Of a stretch of DNA of 64,000 bases, positions 1 to 12,513 are shown one piece after another. Location: the NCBI GenBank assembly GCA_016647705.1, contig CM028333.1:8692616-8756615 (forward strand). Direction: 5' to 3'. The DNA comes from Eucommia ulmoides (Eukaryota > Streptophyta > Magnoliopsida > Garryales > Eucommiaceae). The notes beneath the pieces were generated by a model. That model did no database searches, had not been told where the DNA came from, and saw only the letters and a list, made by a program, of their open reading frames with translations. The translations under genes were made by a program, and so were the position numbers. Position 1 is the stretch's first letter; the number at the start of each line of letters is the position of its first letter.

Positions 1-1549
1 TAACATTGATATCTATAATATGGTTAAGGATAAGTATGACTTTTAATGATTTTTATATCTTGAAAATTTCAAACGGAGTATAGCATAATACTCTTTATAG
101 AAAATCACCTATGTGAGTGAGAATTGAGTTGGTTCTGGGAGAATGAAAATGCTAATTCTTTAGAAGCACTTATGAAGTACTAGGGTGTTCGGGGTCAAAA
201 TGAACGTAGCAATATAATGGAAAGTGTCTAGAAAACGACTGTATAATTTCTATTGTCTTGATTTATACGAAAGACCAAATAACTCAAGACATCATGTTCA
301 TTGTTTGGCTGAGTAAATTCAATAAATTTTTTGTAGGGAAGGTTCAATAAAATCTGGAACCAACAACCAGCGTCGGCGCCAAATTCTCACCAAAGAAGAG
401 GTATAGGAAGGAAGAATGAGAAGGGAAAGGAAGTGTTAAAAAAAAAAAAAAAAAAGATATACGTGTTAGAAATTCAAAGGATAAATTGTAATTTAAATTA
501 ATTTTCAAAGAGTAAAATAGTAATTTAATTAAATTTTATTCTCATTCAAATATTTTGTTAGTATTTGGTCATTTTTTACCATTGAAATAATAAAATTTAA
601 TTTCATATTAATTAAAATTAACCAATACTAAATTTATTTTAGAATTAATTAATTTTATTTTTTTATGGACCATTAAAGGGGCAATCAGTCAAAGGTCTCT
701 TATTTCACCCTTAATTTTAAAAAAGTCTCAGAGGCGGAAGCAACTTGTGTTTTAGTCTCGTCTATGTAAAAAAATGTGAAAGCCCATTACACGCACCTGC
801 ACACGCGCGACTACAATGTAACAATTTTGTGTGTAAATTTTTGTTTGATGTAACAAATATTATCGTATTTTGTAATATATAACTAATTTGTATGTAAAAA
901 TAAGTTAGATGTAACAAAAATCAAACAAAATATATGTAATTAATTTCATCTAACTAAATGTAGACAAATACGTAACTAATATTAAACTAATTTATGTGTG
1001 TAATATTTGTTAAATGTTATAAATATTTCACAGATATATGTAATTGTAACATGTAACTAATATTATATAAGTATATGTAACAAAAAATATACAGATATAT
1101 GTAAAAAAATAACAATTATTAAATATAATTAATATTCGTTATATGTAATTAATATTCACTATAATACGAATTTACTCATTAAGCAGAGATGCGGGATTAA
1201 AATTTATGTGATTTCCAAATAAGAAACTAAATCAAAATTTATATGTTAAGCGATATTTTTTTTAAATTAAATATATTGTTTTGGACTTTTAGTCGGTTAT
1301 CCCGTTAAAAAATCTTTGATAATATGAAGAAAATATCAATCATTCGTGTTTTGCCATTTCAATCATTTATCCAATACCATGTACCATGTAGTTATTATTG
1401 GAAATTTATGGTTTGGCTCCATACTCAAGTGGTATGACGTGAATTTCTAAAAATTAAGTAAGAAGGCAACTGACAAGTGACAAGTACGAGTTAAATGGGA
1501 AACCCTAACCCAAAAAAGAAAATGACAAAATCAAATACAGGTTTTGGCA
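1..1549. other. AT-rich intergenic DNA, no gene seen
   Basis: No reading frame of note. The stretch holds a poly-A tract near 438-456 and, from about 820 to 1150, a high density of TGTAAC/TGTAAT words without a clean period. I cannot assign it to a named element. Confidence 0.6.
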
Positions 1550-1557
1550 TTGGATTC

Positions 1558-3287
1558 TAGGCCCCTCCAAAAAGCCCGAAGCCCCTGGACTACTCGAAAC
1601 CCGCTTGATGCCTGCCAGCTTGGCCTGGCCCGAGCCCGAGCCTATAGGACTTCCGGTTGGGTTTGGGCTTTGAATATTTTATAGAAACTCAACCCGAAAC
1701 CCGACTTTCAAGGCCCGAAACTTTATATATATATAATTAATTAATTAATTAATTCATCTAGACTAATCACTAATGGTTTGTAACATTTGAATTTTGAAAT
1801 ATTACTGTTATATTTGGAAATTTTTAAATATTATACACCCATTATTTACAATTTTACATTTATCATCTCTCCTAAAAAAATTTAAATAACCCCAACTTAT
1901 TTCATTTCTTGCACATCAACTCTCAAACTATCTCTACTTCATAATTCAATATTTCATTTTTTTGAGAATTGCTAATTGTTCAATTCAAACATTTCAGAAA
2001 TGCAAGAAATTGTCAAACATCCTTCATCGTCTTCAATTATTTGCTCCGTTTTTTGTCACATTAATTTGACTTCCTATTATTATATTGTTCATTATTATAT
2101 TTCATTGTTTATTTATTTATATTTGAAAATGGCTTACATGAATTTCGATTTCTCCCATTCTATACTAATCACTAATGGTTTGTAACATTTGAATTTTGAA
2201 ATATTACTGTTATATTTGGAAATTTTTAAATATTATACACCCATTATTTACAATTTTACATTTATCATCTCTCCTAAAAAAATTTAAATAACCCCAACTT
2301 ATTTCATTTCTTGCACATCAACTCTCAAACTATCTCTACTTCATAATTCAATATTTCATTTTTTTGAGAATTGCTAATTGTTCAATTCAAACATTTCAGA
2401 AATGCAAGAAATTGTCAAACATCCTTCATCGTCTTCAATTATTTGCTCCGTTTTTTGTCACATTAATTTGACTTCCTATTATTATATTGTTCATTATTAT
2501 ATTTCATTGTTTATTTATTTATATTTGAAAATGGCTTACATGAATTTCGATTTCTCCCATTCTATACTATTCAATATAGTGATGTAATTGTTTTACTATT
2601 AATAAAAATTTACTTACCAACATTTACTATTCAATATAGTGATATAATTATTTTACTATTAACCAAAAAACACTATTTAATTCTTAATTTTCTTTTGTTA
2701 AGTTTGAATTTTTGAATAAAACACCTATTTTATTTTTTAAATTATATATAAATTTTAATAAAGTCAAAAAATTATGTTAAAAAATATATAACTTTAAAGT
2801 TTAAAATAAATTTAATTAAAGATAAATATCTTTGAAAAAGGTTAACAAACGTTTTAAAACTTAAAATTATTTTGACAGTTGAACCTTATAATTAATTTTT
2901 TCTATTAGATATTTATTCTTAACCAAGGTTTGTAACATGGTGGTTATTAATATTGCCTTTCTAGTGAACAGTCTAGTATTCATATCTCACTCCTCTTAAC
3001 TACTTGCATAAAAAAATATTTTAATCATTTTGAAATGTAAAATTAAAAGGAAAAAAAAAGCTCAAAATACGGGCTTCAATACCGAGCCCGAAGCCCGTAA
3101 TTTTTGAAATGTGTGGGCCTATTGGACGTACTCGGACTTCTTAAATTCATAACTAGCTCGGCTCGGCCTGGCTCGGCCCAACATTGCCCGTTGACCAGTC
3201 ATTGCCCACTAGGCCCAGGCCTGAGCCCAGTTGGGCTTTAGGTTTTTCAGGTCAGGCAGGCCTAGCCTGGCCCATTGCCGACCCCTA
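1558..3287. mobile_element. Non-autonomous hAT-type transposon, 1.73 kb
   Basis: The element is bounded by a perfect 8-bp direct repeat, TTGGATTC, at 1550-1557 and 3288-3295, the duplication length made by hAT transposases. Its ends are imperfect inverted repeats: the left end reads TAGGCCCCTCC and the right end, on the minus strand, reads TAGGGGTCGGCAATGG. Both subterminal regions (about 1558-1720 and 3060-3287) are rich in GGCCCGAGCC-like words, as is usual in plant hAT elements of this kind. The interior is AT-rich and contains a 402-bp tandem duplication. No transposase reading frame is present, so it would need a partner in trans. The predicted small ORFs inside are chance frames. Confidence 0.8.
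1762..2569. repeat. 402-bp tandem duplication inside the hAT element
   Basis: Two copies sit head to tail, 1762-2163 and 2164-2565, with the match running a few bases further to 2569. By eye the copies are identical over their whole length. Each carries the same 69-codon open frame, which differs only where copy 2 runs into unique sequence. The near-perfect identity means the duplication is recent relative to the decayed transposon around it. Confidence 0.9.
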
Positions 3288-3419
3288 TTGGATTCTGAAT
3301 CAGATCTATTTGACCACGAGTGTAACCACAGAAAATGACATTTTCAACCGGTTCAATTTTTTATTTTTATTTTTTTACTGATAACATGATGAGGCACGTG
3401 GGGACCACAAACCAGATTT

Positions 3420-3823
3420 GGTGCATTTGGTTAGATGAAAAATTGATGAAAAAAAAAATCCTTGTTTGATCGGATGGAAAATGAGAGAAAAAATAAATAG
3501 GATGGGAAAAATACAATTTTCGAGATAATTTTTTTACCTAACAAATATGGAAGGAAAATGGAGGATGGAGGATGGAGGGAAGTGGTGGAAAATAAATAAA
3601 ATTACAATTATACCCATGATAATATAATTTTTATTTTATTTTTGTAATATATGAGAGTAAAATAGTAAATTAAAATAAATTATTTTTCCTCCCTTCATTT
3701 TTCTTTTCTAACTAAACAACAGTAGGAAAAATAATTTTTCTTTCAATGGATAAAAATATTATCCTCTCATTTTCTTTTTCCTTTTCCTTTTTTTTTTTTC
3801 ATCTTTCCAACCAAACATACCCT
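3420..3823. mobile_element. MITE-like inverted-repeat element, about 0.4 kb
   Basis: The left end reads GGTGCATTTGGTTAGATG and the right end, read on the minus strand, reads GGGTATGTTTGGTTGGAAAG, giving imperfect terminal inverted repeats. The interior is short, AT-rich and partly self-complementary (GGAAAATGGAGG-like words on the left, CCTCCCTTC-like words on the right). There is no coding capacity. I could not fix a target-site duplication, so the superfamily is left open. Confidence 0.55.
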
Positions 3824-5001
3824 AAAAGAAATATACTGAACCAAACCGGGTCTAATCGAATATTAAATGTTTAAGTTTAGTTTATTTATTTTTCATACTA
3901 TTTAAGTGGCCTGAAATTTTATATTCAAATTTGATTCGTTTAATAATCGAACTTGTTTGTGAATTTTTTATTTTTTTAAAAAAAATATTAATTAAAGTTT
4001 AATGCTTGAGAACTTTATAAATAATATAGCTTTTTTTAATAAAATTATTTATAATTGTTTCTTAAAATTTTATATACAAAATTTAAATATTTAATTAATA
4101 ATGAATGAGAATATAAGAATTATGAATAAATTTACAAATAATCAGTGTATTATAGTAATTAAATAGATCAAATGAGTATTTATAAAATTAAAATTTAGGT
4201 GAATTAACCTTTAGAACTATTTGATATGTAAGATTGTATTATTAAATAAATTTAAGAGTCTATTTTATTATTATTTTTATATTAAAAATATAATAAAATA
4301 TTTTAATTATATACTATTCAATTTGTTCACGAATATTAATGAGTCGAGTTCGAACATATTATATGATATTTGTTTACTTAATTAATAAACAAGTTTAATT
4401 AAAAATTTGAGTTTGATTTATTTATTAAATTAACGAGTTTCGAATGAACTATATATTATCGAGCCGAATTTGAGTAGTTAACGAACGGCTTCACTCATTC
4501 GATTCAGAGGATGGTCTTGAAGCTCTTTAAATGAAAATAAGATTTTTTTCGCACGAGTGATTCCACGTGGACAGTGTATCAGATACAAAGCTCAATCCAC
4601 GTAATTAAGACAAGACAGTATATCAAAAAAGGTTAACGTATTGGCTGACATTTCATGAGAATCTCACGTGGACAGAGCAACGAGTACGAGGAGATAGGTA
4701 TCAAGCGAGCGTTTCAGTTCTGGTGATGAATCCAGACAACTTAAAGGATTCCGGATGTCTGAAAACAAAGAGAACCTCGTTTGGGGGATGCTATTCCCAA
4801 GCTGCAGTGCATGCATGATATATTTAGAAAGCTCTCGAATCCGGCCGCCAGTTTTCGTTTCCCAAAACTCAGTATTTTCAGTTGGCGACCGCAGTTTCAT
4901 GAACATAAGATTCATAACCACTACTTGCCAGCTCTATTCCTGCTCGTGGTTTCGTTTTTCTTTTTGTCCTGACCATGTTAGACTTCATCTTTCAGGTATA
5001 C
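3824..5001. other. Intergenic DNA with a short GC-richer island
   Basis: 3824-4500 is AT-rich without features. 4540-5000 has more balanced composition, includes two GTGGAC words and has open frames on both strands (about 4664-5015). The frames do not resemble a family I know and no splice structure is clear. It could be an orphan exon or upstream region, but the evidence is weak. Confidence 0.35.
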
Positions 5002-5235
5002 TGTTAGTAGAATAAGTCATTTATCTTTGTAGCACGGGCGGCTCTTTTTTACATGTATATGGGACTTGACTCGTTAGATTAAACTACAATCTCACTAAAA
5101 AAAATCAAACCTTAATCCCACCAAAAAATCCCTAATATTTCTTCATATATCATTGATATATTGTGCATTTCATCAATATCAATATAATCGTCTCATATTC
5201 TCTTTTAATATTTAAATCTCTCAATTATTCTAACA
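5002..5235 (+). repeat. Short copia-type LTR of an old, disrupted retrotransposon
   Basis: The segment starts TGTTAG and ends CTAACA, the TG...CA form of LTRs. It is followed at once by TGATATCAAGAGTC, which resembles the primer-binding site complementary to initiator tRNA-Met. The internal leader that follows (5236-5453) is cut at 5453 by the insertion of a larger copia element and resumes at 14628. I did not find the matching 3' LTR in the window. Confidence 0.5.
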
Positions 5236-5453
5236 TGATATCAAGAGTCAATTCTTATGTGTTCTATTCCTACTAAATTTTTGCAGGCTAATTTTTTCTC
5301 TCCAACCTTTTGCCACGCCGCTGCTCTAACTTTCACCATTCAACAATCTTAACATCAAGTCCGCTACCACCCCCACAGTCTTGTTGACACGGTGAGTCCA
5401 ACGCCACCGATGAGCAACACAACCATCCTTCCACGTGCCACCAGAATCATCAC

Positions 5454-7522
5454 TGTTGATCCCAAGATTTTGAGGAACAATTAAGTATTGATATTTTGGT
5501 GGAATTAATGTTTGATCAAGTGTTTCACTAATTTAAAATTCTAGTAATGAAGATGTCAAAGTGAATGGATACTAAATGAAGATATCAAAATAATGAAGAA
5601 ATATTAAGAGTTTGAAGATATTAAGAAAAACAATCCAGGTAAATATAAACTCTTAATATCACATTTAGGAACACACACATGGCACAAAAATGAATTTTAT
5701 CTTTCATGTGTGTTTTTGGTTGAGTATATTTATTTGCTCCTATGTGAATTAAAGAGAAATATTTTTGAATGACTAAAATAGAATATAAGAGTATTAGTGG
5801 AGTTCATTTAAATATAAAAATGGATAAAGAGGCGAAATTGTAAAAGAAAGTAAGTTAAAAACGAGATCAGAGAAGAGATCTGGGAGGGATCAATCGACTG
5901 AGGAGTCGACTGGAGAAAGAAGATGAACTCTCTGAATCTGCGAGTCGACAGAGTAGTCGACTGGTAGAAGCTTGGCAAACTCTCTGAATATGCGAGTCGA
6001 CCAAGGAGTCAACCGATCAAGTTCATGAGCTACTTCCAGTATCCTTCAGTCGACTAAACGCACAGTTTCAGGATAATGGTTGATCCGATTTTAAATCCAA
6101 AAGTAGCCGTTTTTTATTAAGATTTGAGAGACATTTCAGGAATATTCTTAACATTTGAGATATGGTTCATATACTAATTAAATCCTTTCAATATGGTTCA
6201 TTAATTATTGAAGTTTCTCAATTTGGTATTTAAAATGGGTTCTATACTTATTTGTTTTGATTGAGAAATATTTTGGGGATTTAATTGAGAGTTTTAAAAG
6301 TTGTTATTAAGTGAAATTGAACATAAATGAAGTTCTCATGTTATGAAGGGTCTATAAGAGTATTTTATTGTCATGACACTTGTAAACTAGTCATTAAGAG
6401 GCTGATTACATGTGCCCTTATATAGACCTGCGAATTTTCTAAGAGAAAAAATCATTCTAATCATTCTAAGAGATAAAATTAGTCTATATCTTTTTGAGGG
6501 AGCGTTTATAAGAGTTATCATTCTACGATATTGTGAGTTGTTCTAAGAGAGTGATTCTGATAATCAACTGTGATCAATTTGTGCTGATACCGGAATTGAA
6601 GCTACATTGTCCTTATCATTAATTATGTGGATTCCGGGTGAGATCTTTTTATATTGATTATTACTTGTATATTATTTTATTTTGAAAATTGATCTTAAAA
6701 ATTATTTTTTTATTTTCAAAGAAAATATTTTTTTCAAACAATTTCTTGAATCTAATTACGTCCTCCAATTTGTTACCCATATTATTGTTAAAATCAGATT
6801 TTTGCATCTAATATAATTATATCACTAGTTGGAATATTAATTGAGTTTATATATATCTAAGGTGGTAGAAACTCCAAGTGAGATTTACTTATCAATTTTT
6901 TTATTGGTGAGTTGTGACGGGTTAAATATCATTGGAGATATTTAATCAAAGGTAGCTAGATTTCAGTCTCTTCTTGTAAAGAGATTAAGGTAGTGATTCT
7001 TCATGGATAAGAATTGCGTTTTTTGTGAGTGATTTTGTAACGGTTCAATCCTTATCGGATAAAATGATATTTGGAGTGTTTTGGTGAGATTTTGATTCTT
7101 GAGCCTAAGTGTTAAAAAGAATTAGGTTATTCTTTAGCCTATAAAAAGTAGAGGTTATTCCTTAGCCTTTGAAAAGGAAATTGTAAAGGTTGATTCTGAG
7201 CCTGTAAAATAATCAGTGTGCGGGTTTGGTTCCTACCTTTAAAGGAATCTTGGTTTTAGTGGGTGCGACCTCCGTGGAGCTCGGGGGACTGGATTAGCCA
7301 AGAGTAGTTTGGTGAACCAGTATAAATCTTGTGTGTGTTGCTTTCTTAATTTGTCTATTTTTGTTGTTTGTGTGTGCACCTAGTTGATTGACTAATTCCG
7401 CAGTGTTATAAAAATAATAATTAATTTAGGTATAAAATTAATTATTTGATTTATCAAGTTTTATTCTGATTATTTTTTAATTACCCAATTCACCCCCTCT
7501 TGGGTATTCTACTAGACCAACA
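5454..7522 (+). repeat. 5' LTR of the SIRE-like copia element
   Basis: 2069 bp. A TTATATAG box near 6418-6425 is a candidate core promoter and is also present in the other two LTR copies of this family. At 5886-6055 there is a short tandem array of about 60-bp units, each carrying paired GTCGAC-like palindromes; this copy has three units while the 3' LTR has four. Confidence 0.9.
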
Positions 7523-7523
7523 A

Positions 7524-7539
7524 TTGATATCAGAGTTGG
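7524..7539 (+). other. Primer-binding site of the SIRE-like copia element
   Basis: TTGATATCAGAGTTGG lies directly after the 5' LTR and is a variant of the TGGTATCAGAGC site complementary to the 3' end of plant initiator tRNA-Met, used to prime minus-strand synthesis. Confidence 0.6.
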
Positions 7540-7572
7540 TTTAGCTTGAATCTATTTGCTAACAAAGATTAC

Positions 7573-9106
7573 ATGGCACACATAGTAGGCACACTTAGTG
7601 AGGAGCAGTCTATGCACTAACCACCTTTGTTTGCAGGTAAAAGTTACTCATTTTGGAAAAACAGAATGATAGCCTTTCTTCAAGCTACAAATTATGACGT
7701 GTGACTAACATTTGAGGATGGTCCATTCATTCTAATGAAAAACGGAATTGAGAAGAAGAAGGAACAATTCACTGCTTCCGATAAGCAAAAACTCTCTATT
7801 AATTCTCAAGCTATCAATATTCTCTTTTGTTCTTTAGATGCTAATGAGTATTCTAGAATTTCAGGTTGTAAATTTGCAAAGGAGATGTGGGATAAGTAAC
7901 AAGTTACCCACGCAAGGACAAGTCAAGTGAAGCAGTCAAAGATCAATGCACTTATGAGAAAATTTGAGCTATTCAGGATAGAGGAAAATCAATCGATTCA
8001 TGAGATATACACTCGCTTCAACAATATATGCAATAGTATGAACCAACTCGGAAAGCCGTACTCCATAGAGGATAGAGTACAAAAGGTCCTAAGGTCCTTA
8101 ATGAAAATATGGGAGTCAAAAGTGACGGCAATCGAGGAAGCCAAGGATCTGGGCAAATACGACATCGATAATCTAATCGGTAATTTTATGACTCATGAAT
8201 TGGCAATCAAATGCTACAAGGATGATACCGAAAATAGCAAGAATAAATCCTTGGCACTAAAAGTTCAAAAAATTGAAGAAGTAGATGACAGTGATGATGA
8301 AAGCCTTGAAAGTGAGCAAGAAAAGAATGTATCACTTCTCACGAACAACTTTAGAAGAATGACTTAGCGCACATTCCGTGGGAAAAAAAAATCTCAACAT
8401 GTCCAAAGTGGAATGCTACAACTGTCGTAAAATCAATCATTTTCAAAATGATTGTCCCGAACCAAATAAGGATAAAGAAAAGGAGAAGAAAAAGAAAGAA
8501 AAGAAGAAAGCAAAGAAGAGTAAGAAGAAATCGATAAAGGCTACTTGGGATGATACCGATTCAAGTAGCTCGAAAGAATCAAATAGTAAGGATACGTCCA
8601 TATTTGCTTTAATGGCCACTGGTGGTGAGGTAACCAATTGTTTAAGTTATTGTCCTTTAAATTTTGATGAATTATTTAATATTTATTAAGAACTTTCTCA
8701 TGATTATAAAAATCAATGTTCAAAAATAAATACCCTTTAAAATACAATTAACACATTAAACAAGTAAGTGGTCGATTATGAATTTGAAAACAATAGGTTG
8801 AAATCTAAATTGATGTATTTGCAATCAATTGTTCTCAAATTTACCGGCGGTGAAAACAATTTGAAAATACTTTTGAGAAGTTCACTTGGAGTTTTTGATA
8901 AGGCCGGTGTTGGATTTCAGAAAAATCTTAAACAAAAACGCTTTCATAAATTCTTTTCTGAAACCAATGATCTTGTTAGATGTTTTAAATGTAACGTTGT
9001 GGGGTATACTATTCGTAGATATTTTACAAAACTATCTAACTGTAGACAAGTTTGGGTTCCAAAAGGAACAAAAATTGTACTGACTAACAAGATCGAACCC
9101 ACGTAG
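7573..9106 (+). pseudogene. Copia gag remnant (capsid/nucleocapsid)
   Basis: This is the structural gene of the element. The first ATG is at 7573. The capsid part (7573-8367) lies in one frame and resembles the UBN2/gag-polypeptide domain of plant copia elements, with a SYSFWKNRM-like start and a KINALMRKFELFRIEENQSI stretch. In-frame stops interrupt it at 7618, 7702, 7897 and 8365, and a frameshift follows. The second part (8378-8689) has a knuckle of CX2CX4HX4C form (CYNCRKINHFQNDC) with the usual Gly before His replaced by Asn, then a Lys/Glu-rich tract. A third part (8768-9106) has a decayed second knuckle starting CFKC. It cannot give a functional capsid. Confidence 0.85.
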
Positions 9107-9134
9107 CCTGGATACCACTTAGAAACTATTTGAG

Positions 9135-12100
9135 GTGCTCCTTACAGGTTATTCTAAAAGCATCAATAAGCAATGGTTCCTGGATAGTGATTGTTCTCGA
9201 CACATGATAGGAGATAAAAGAAAATTTACATCTTTGACACCAAAAGATGGAGGTCATGTGACTTTTGGAGACAACGCAAAGGGTAAAATTATCGGTATAG
9301 GTAATATTGATAATGGTACTACTATAATTAAATATGTGTTACTAGTTAATGAACTTAAACACAATTTGCTTAGTATTAGTCAACTATGTGATAAGGGATA
9401 CAATGTTATATTTGGTCATGATAAGTGCATCATTAAGAATAGTCATGATAGTAGAATTTTGTTAGTTAAATCACGTTTTGAGAATGTTTATACTTGCTCT
9501 TTTGATGATTTTAATTCTCAAATTTTGTCTTGTTTGAATGCTTTATTTGAGAATAGTTGGTTATGGTATAGAAGACTTGGACATGCTAGTATGGAGTTAA
9601 TTTCTAACTTATCTAAGAAGAGTCTTGTACGTGGCCTACCTGATTTGAAATATGTAAAGGATAAAGTATGTGATGCATGTCAATTAGGCAAGCAAGTTAG
9701 ATCATCATTTAAGAAAAAGATGCACACGTCCACGTCTAGATGTCTTGAATTATTGCGTCTCGATTTATTTAGACCTAACTCTGTTGCTAGTTTTGGTGGT
9801 AAGTTCTATGCATTTGTTATTGTTGATGATTATTCTAGACTTACCTAGGTATATTTTCTTGCTAAGAAAAGTGAAGTTGCTTCTATTCTTACTAAATTTT
9901 GTAAACGTGTTCAAAATGAGAACCAATGTTCTATTATTAACATTCGTAGTGACAGAGGAAGAGAATTTAAGAATGATGAAGTGATAAGTTACTGTGATGA
10001 GCATGGTTATGCTCACAACTTTTTTACACCAAGATCACAGAAACAAAATGGTGTAATGGAAAGAAATAACAGAACATTTCAAAAGATGGCCAGAACAATA
10101 CTAAATGAAAATCGTTTACCAACCTACTTCTAGGCCGAAGCAGTAAGTACCGCTTGTCACGTGATAAATCGGGTATCAGTTCATAGAGGGTTTAACAAAA
10201 TCTCATATGAAATCTGAAATGGTAAGACTCCTAATATCTCATATTTTAAAGTCTTTGGATGCAAATGTTTTATTTTGAATGACAAGGATAATCTTGGTAA
10301 ATTTGGTGCTAAATCCGATTATGGGATTTTCCTTGGATATGCTACTAATAGTAAGGCATATAGAGTCTATAATAAACGTACTTTAGTAGTAGAAGAAATT
10401 ATGCATGTCATTTTTTAGGAATCTAATCCATATTTGTAGAGAAAGGTTTTGGATGATGATGATGCAGGTATCTTAAATAACCAAAATCAAGGTAATGATG
10501 CAACAAAAGAGTCTCAACAAGAGGAGGAACCTAAGGAGAAGGATTCGACTTTACCTAGAGTTATAAAGAAAGTACCAGGGCATTCAATTAAAGAAATCAT
10601 CAATAATTTCGAAAAAGGTGTAAGTACTCGATCTTCCCTTAGGGATATAATTAATCTTGCTTTCTTATCTCAAATTGAGCCTAAAAATATAAATAAGGCA
10701 CTAATTGATGAATCTTGAATTTCCGCAATGCAAGATGAATTAGTTCAATTTGAGCAGAACAAAGTATGGTGTCTTCTTCCAAAACCGAATTTTCATCCAA
10801 TTATTGGTACTAAATGGGTATTTAGAAACAAAAAGAATGAATCTAGTATGGTAATTAGAAATAAAGCAAAATTAGTGGCACGGGACTATAATCAAGAGAA
10901 AGGAATTGATTATGATGAAACTTATACTCCTGTTGTTAGACTAGAAGCAATTAGAATGCTACTCGCCTTTACATGTTCACGTAATTTTAAGCTATATCAA
11001 ATGGATGTAAATAGTGCATTTCTAAATGGCTTTCTAGCTGAAGAAGTTTATGTGGAACAACTCCCGGGATTTGAAAGTGACAAATTTCCCGATCATGTAT
11101 TTAACTTTCGCAAGGCTTTATACGGGCTCAAACAAGCTTCGAGAGCTTGGTATGAGAGACTTAGCCGATATTTGATCGAAAATAATTTTCGAAGGGGTAT
11201 TTGTGATATAACATTATTTGTAAAGCAAACTGATTTTGATATCCTATTAGTGTAAGTGTATGTTGATGATATCATTTTTGGATCTACTAATGAGGATCTT
11301 TGCCAAGAGTTTGCTAAGATAATGCAGGTTGAATTTGAAATGAATATGATGGGAGAGCTGAATTTCTTTCTTGGATTGCAAATTAAGCAAACCAAAGAAG
11401 TGATATTTATAAATCAAGCTAAATACACCAAGGAGTTGTTAAAGAAATATGGCTTGGAAGGAGCTAAAGAGTACAAAATTCCCATGGCAACAGCTACAAA
11501 AATTGAAAAAGACGATATAGGAAAAAGCGTTAATGAAAAGATGTATCGAGGTATGATTGGTAGCTTGTTATATTTAACTGCTAATAGACCTGACATTATA
11601 TATAGTGTTTGTCTTTATGCTAGATTTCAGTCTTGTCTTAAAGAATCGCACTTGACTGCGGTTAAGCGAATTTTTCATTATTTAGAGGGGACGACTGACC
11701 TAGGATTATGGTATCCTAGGGAGAGTGATTTTAAATTGGTAAGTTACTCCGACGCTGACTTTGCCAATTCCAAAGTTGAGCGAAAAAGCACAAGTGGATT
11801 ATGTCATCTGTTACGACATGCTTTGATTTCTTGGTCAAGCAAGAAACAGAATTTGATAGCTTTATCCACTACTGAGGTTGAATACATGGAAACTGGTAAC
11901 TATTGTGCTCAAATTTCATATATTAAGCAATAGTTAAATGATTTTGGAGTTTGTATGGAGGAGGTTCCGATCTTTTGTGATAATAAAAGTGCTACACGTC
12001 TAAGTAAGAATCCTACACAGCATTCACAAATTAAGCACATAGAGATTAGACATCACTTTATTCGTGATCATATTCAGAAAAGGGATATTATTATTGAGTA

Positions 12101-12218
12101 TATTGATACATCCGACCAGCTTGCTGATGTTTTTACCAAACCACTAGCGGAAGATCAGTTTGTGAAAATCATTCGTGGCTTGGGTATGGCTAGGTATAAT
12201 GATGTTTGCCTAGAGTAA
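9135..12218 (+). pseudogene. Copia pol remnant: protease, integrase, RT, RNase H
   Basis: The whole polyprotein stays in one reading frame for 3.1 kb and is broken only by stop codons at 9846, 10131, 10215, 10416, 10437, 10716, 11253 and 11931. The protease region has the catalytic Asp in a DSDCSRHM motif, where the usual DSG Gly is Asp. GAG-pre-integrase has RLGHASMEL and CDACQLGK. The integrase core shows its acidic residues in RLDLFRPN, NIRSDRGREF and GVMERNNR. Reverse transcriptase includes GTKWVFRNK, LYQMDVNSAFLNG, ALYGLKQASRAWYERL and the catalytic YVDD at about 11259. RNase H has SYSDADFA and ends near DVFTKPLAEDQF. Most stops are explained by C-to-T or G-to-A change in Gln, Arg or Trp codons. 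Confidence 0.9.
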
Positions 12219-12513
12219 CTTACATGTTTGTTGTTTTCTCTTTCTCTGCCTAAATTGTTTTTGAAGATGACAAAGGTGGAGAAATGAGTGATGTTTTATT
12301 TAGGGGGAGAATCTTAAAACTGTGTTTTAATCAAAAGGGAGAAATTTAAAAATTATATTTTATTGAGTATCTTTTAAATTGTAAATTATTGAAATCTTCA
12401 TTATAATGATTAAATGAGTTAAAGAACTAGCCCTCGGTTTCAAGGGGAGTGTGGTTATATTTTATTTTAAAGAAAATATCAAAGTTAATTGTCATCATAA
12501 AAAATGAGGAGAT
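12219..12513 (+). other. 3' untranslated part of the SIRE-like element with polypurine tracts
   Basis: Noncoding. It contains GGTGGAGAAATGAG near 12274 and GGGGGAGAA near 12302, like the repeated purine tracts seen after pol in SIRE/Maximus elements. AAAAAATGAGGAGA just before the 3' LTR (about 12498-12512) is the candidate plus-strand primer tract. Confidence 0.5.

Noticed and set aside
4664-5015. Possible gene on either strand in a GC-richer island
   Set aside because: No family resemblance, no intron signals, competing frames; kept only as a note in the gap entry.
12219-12513. Envelope-like gene expected in some SIRE elements
   Set aside because: The interval after pol is under 300 bp with no open frame.
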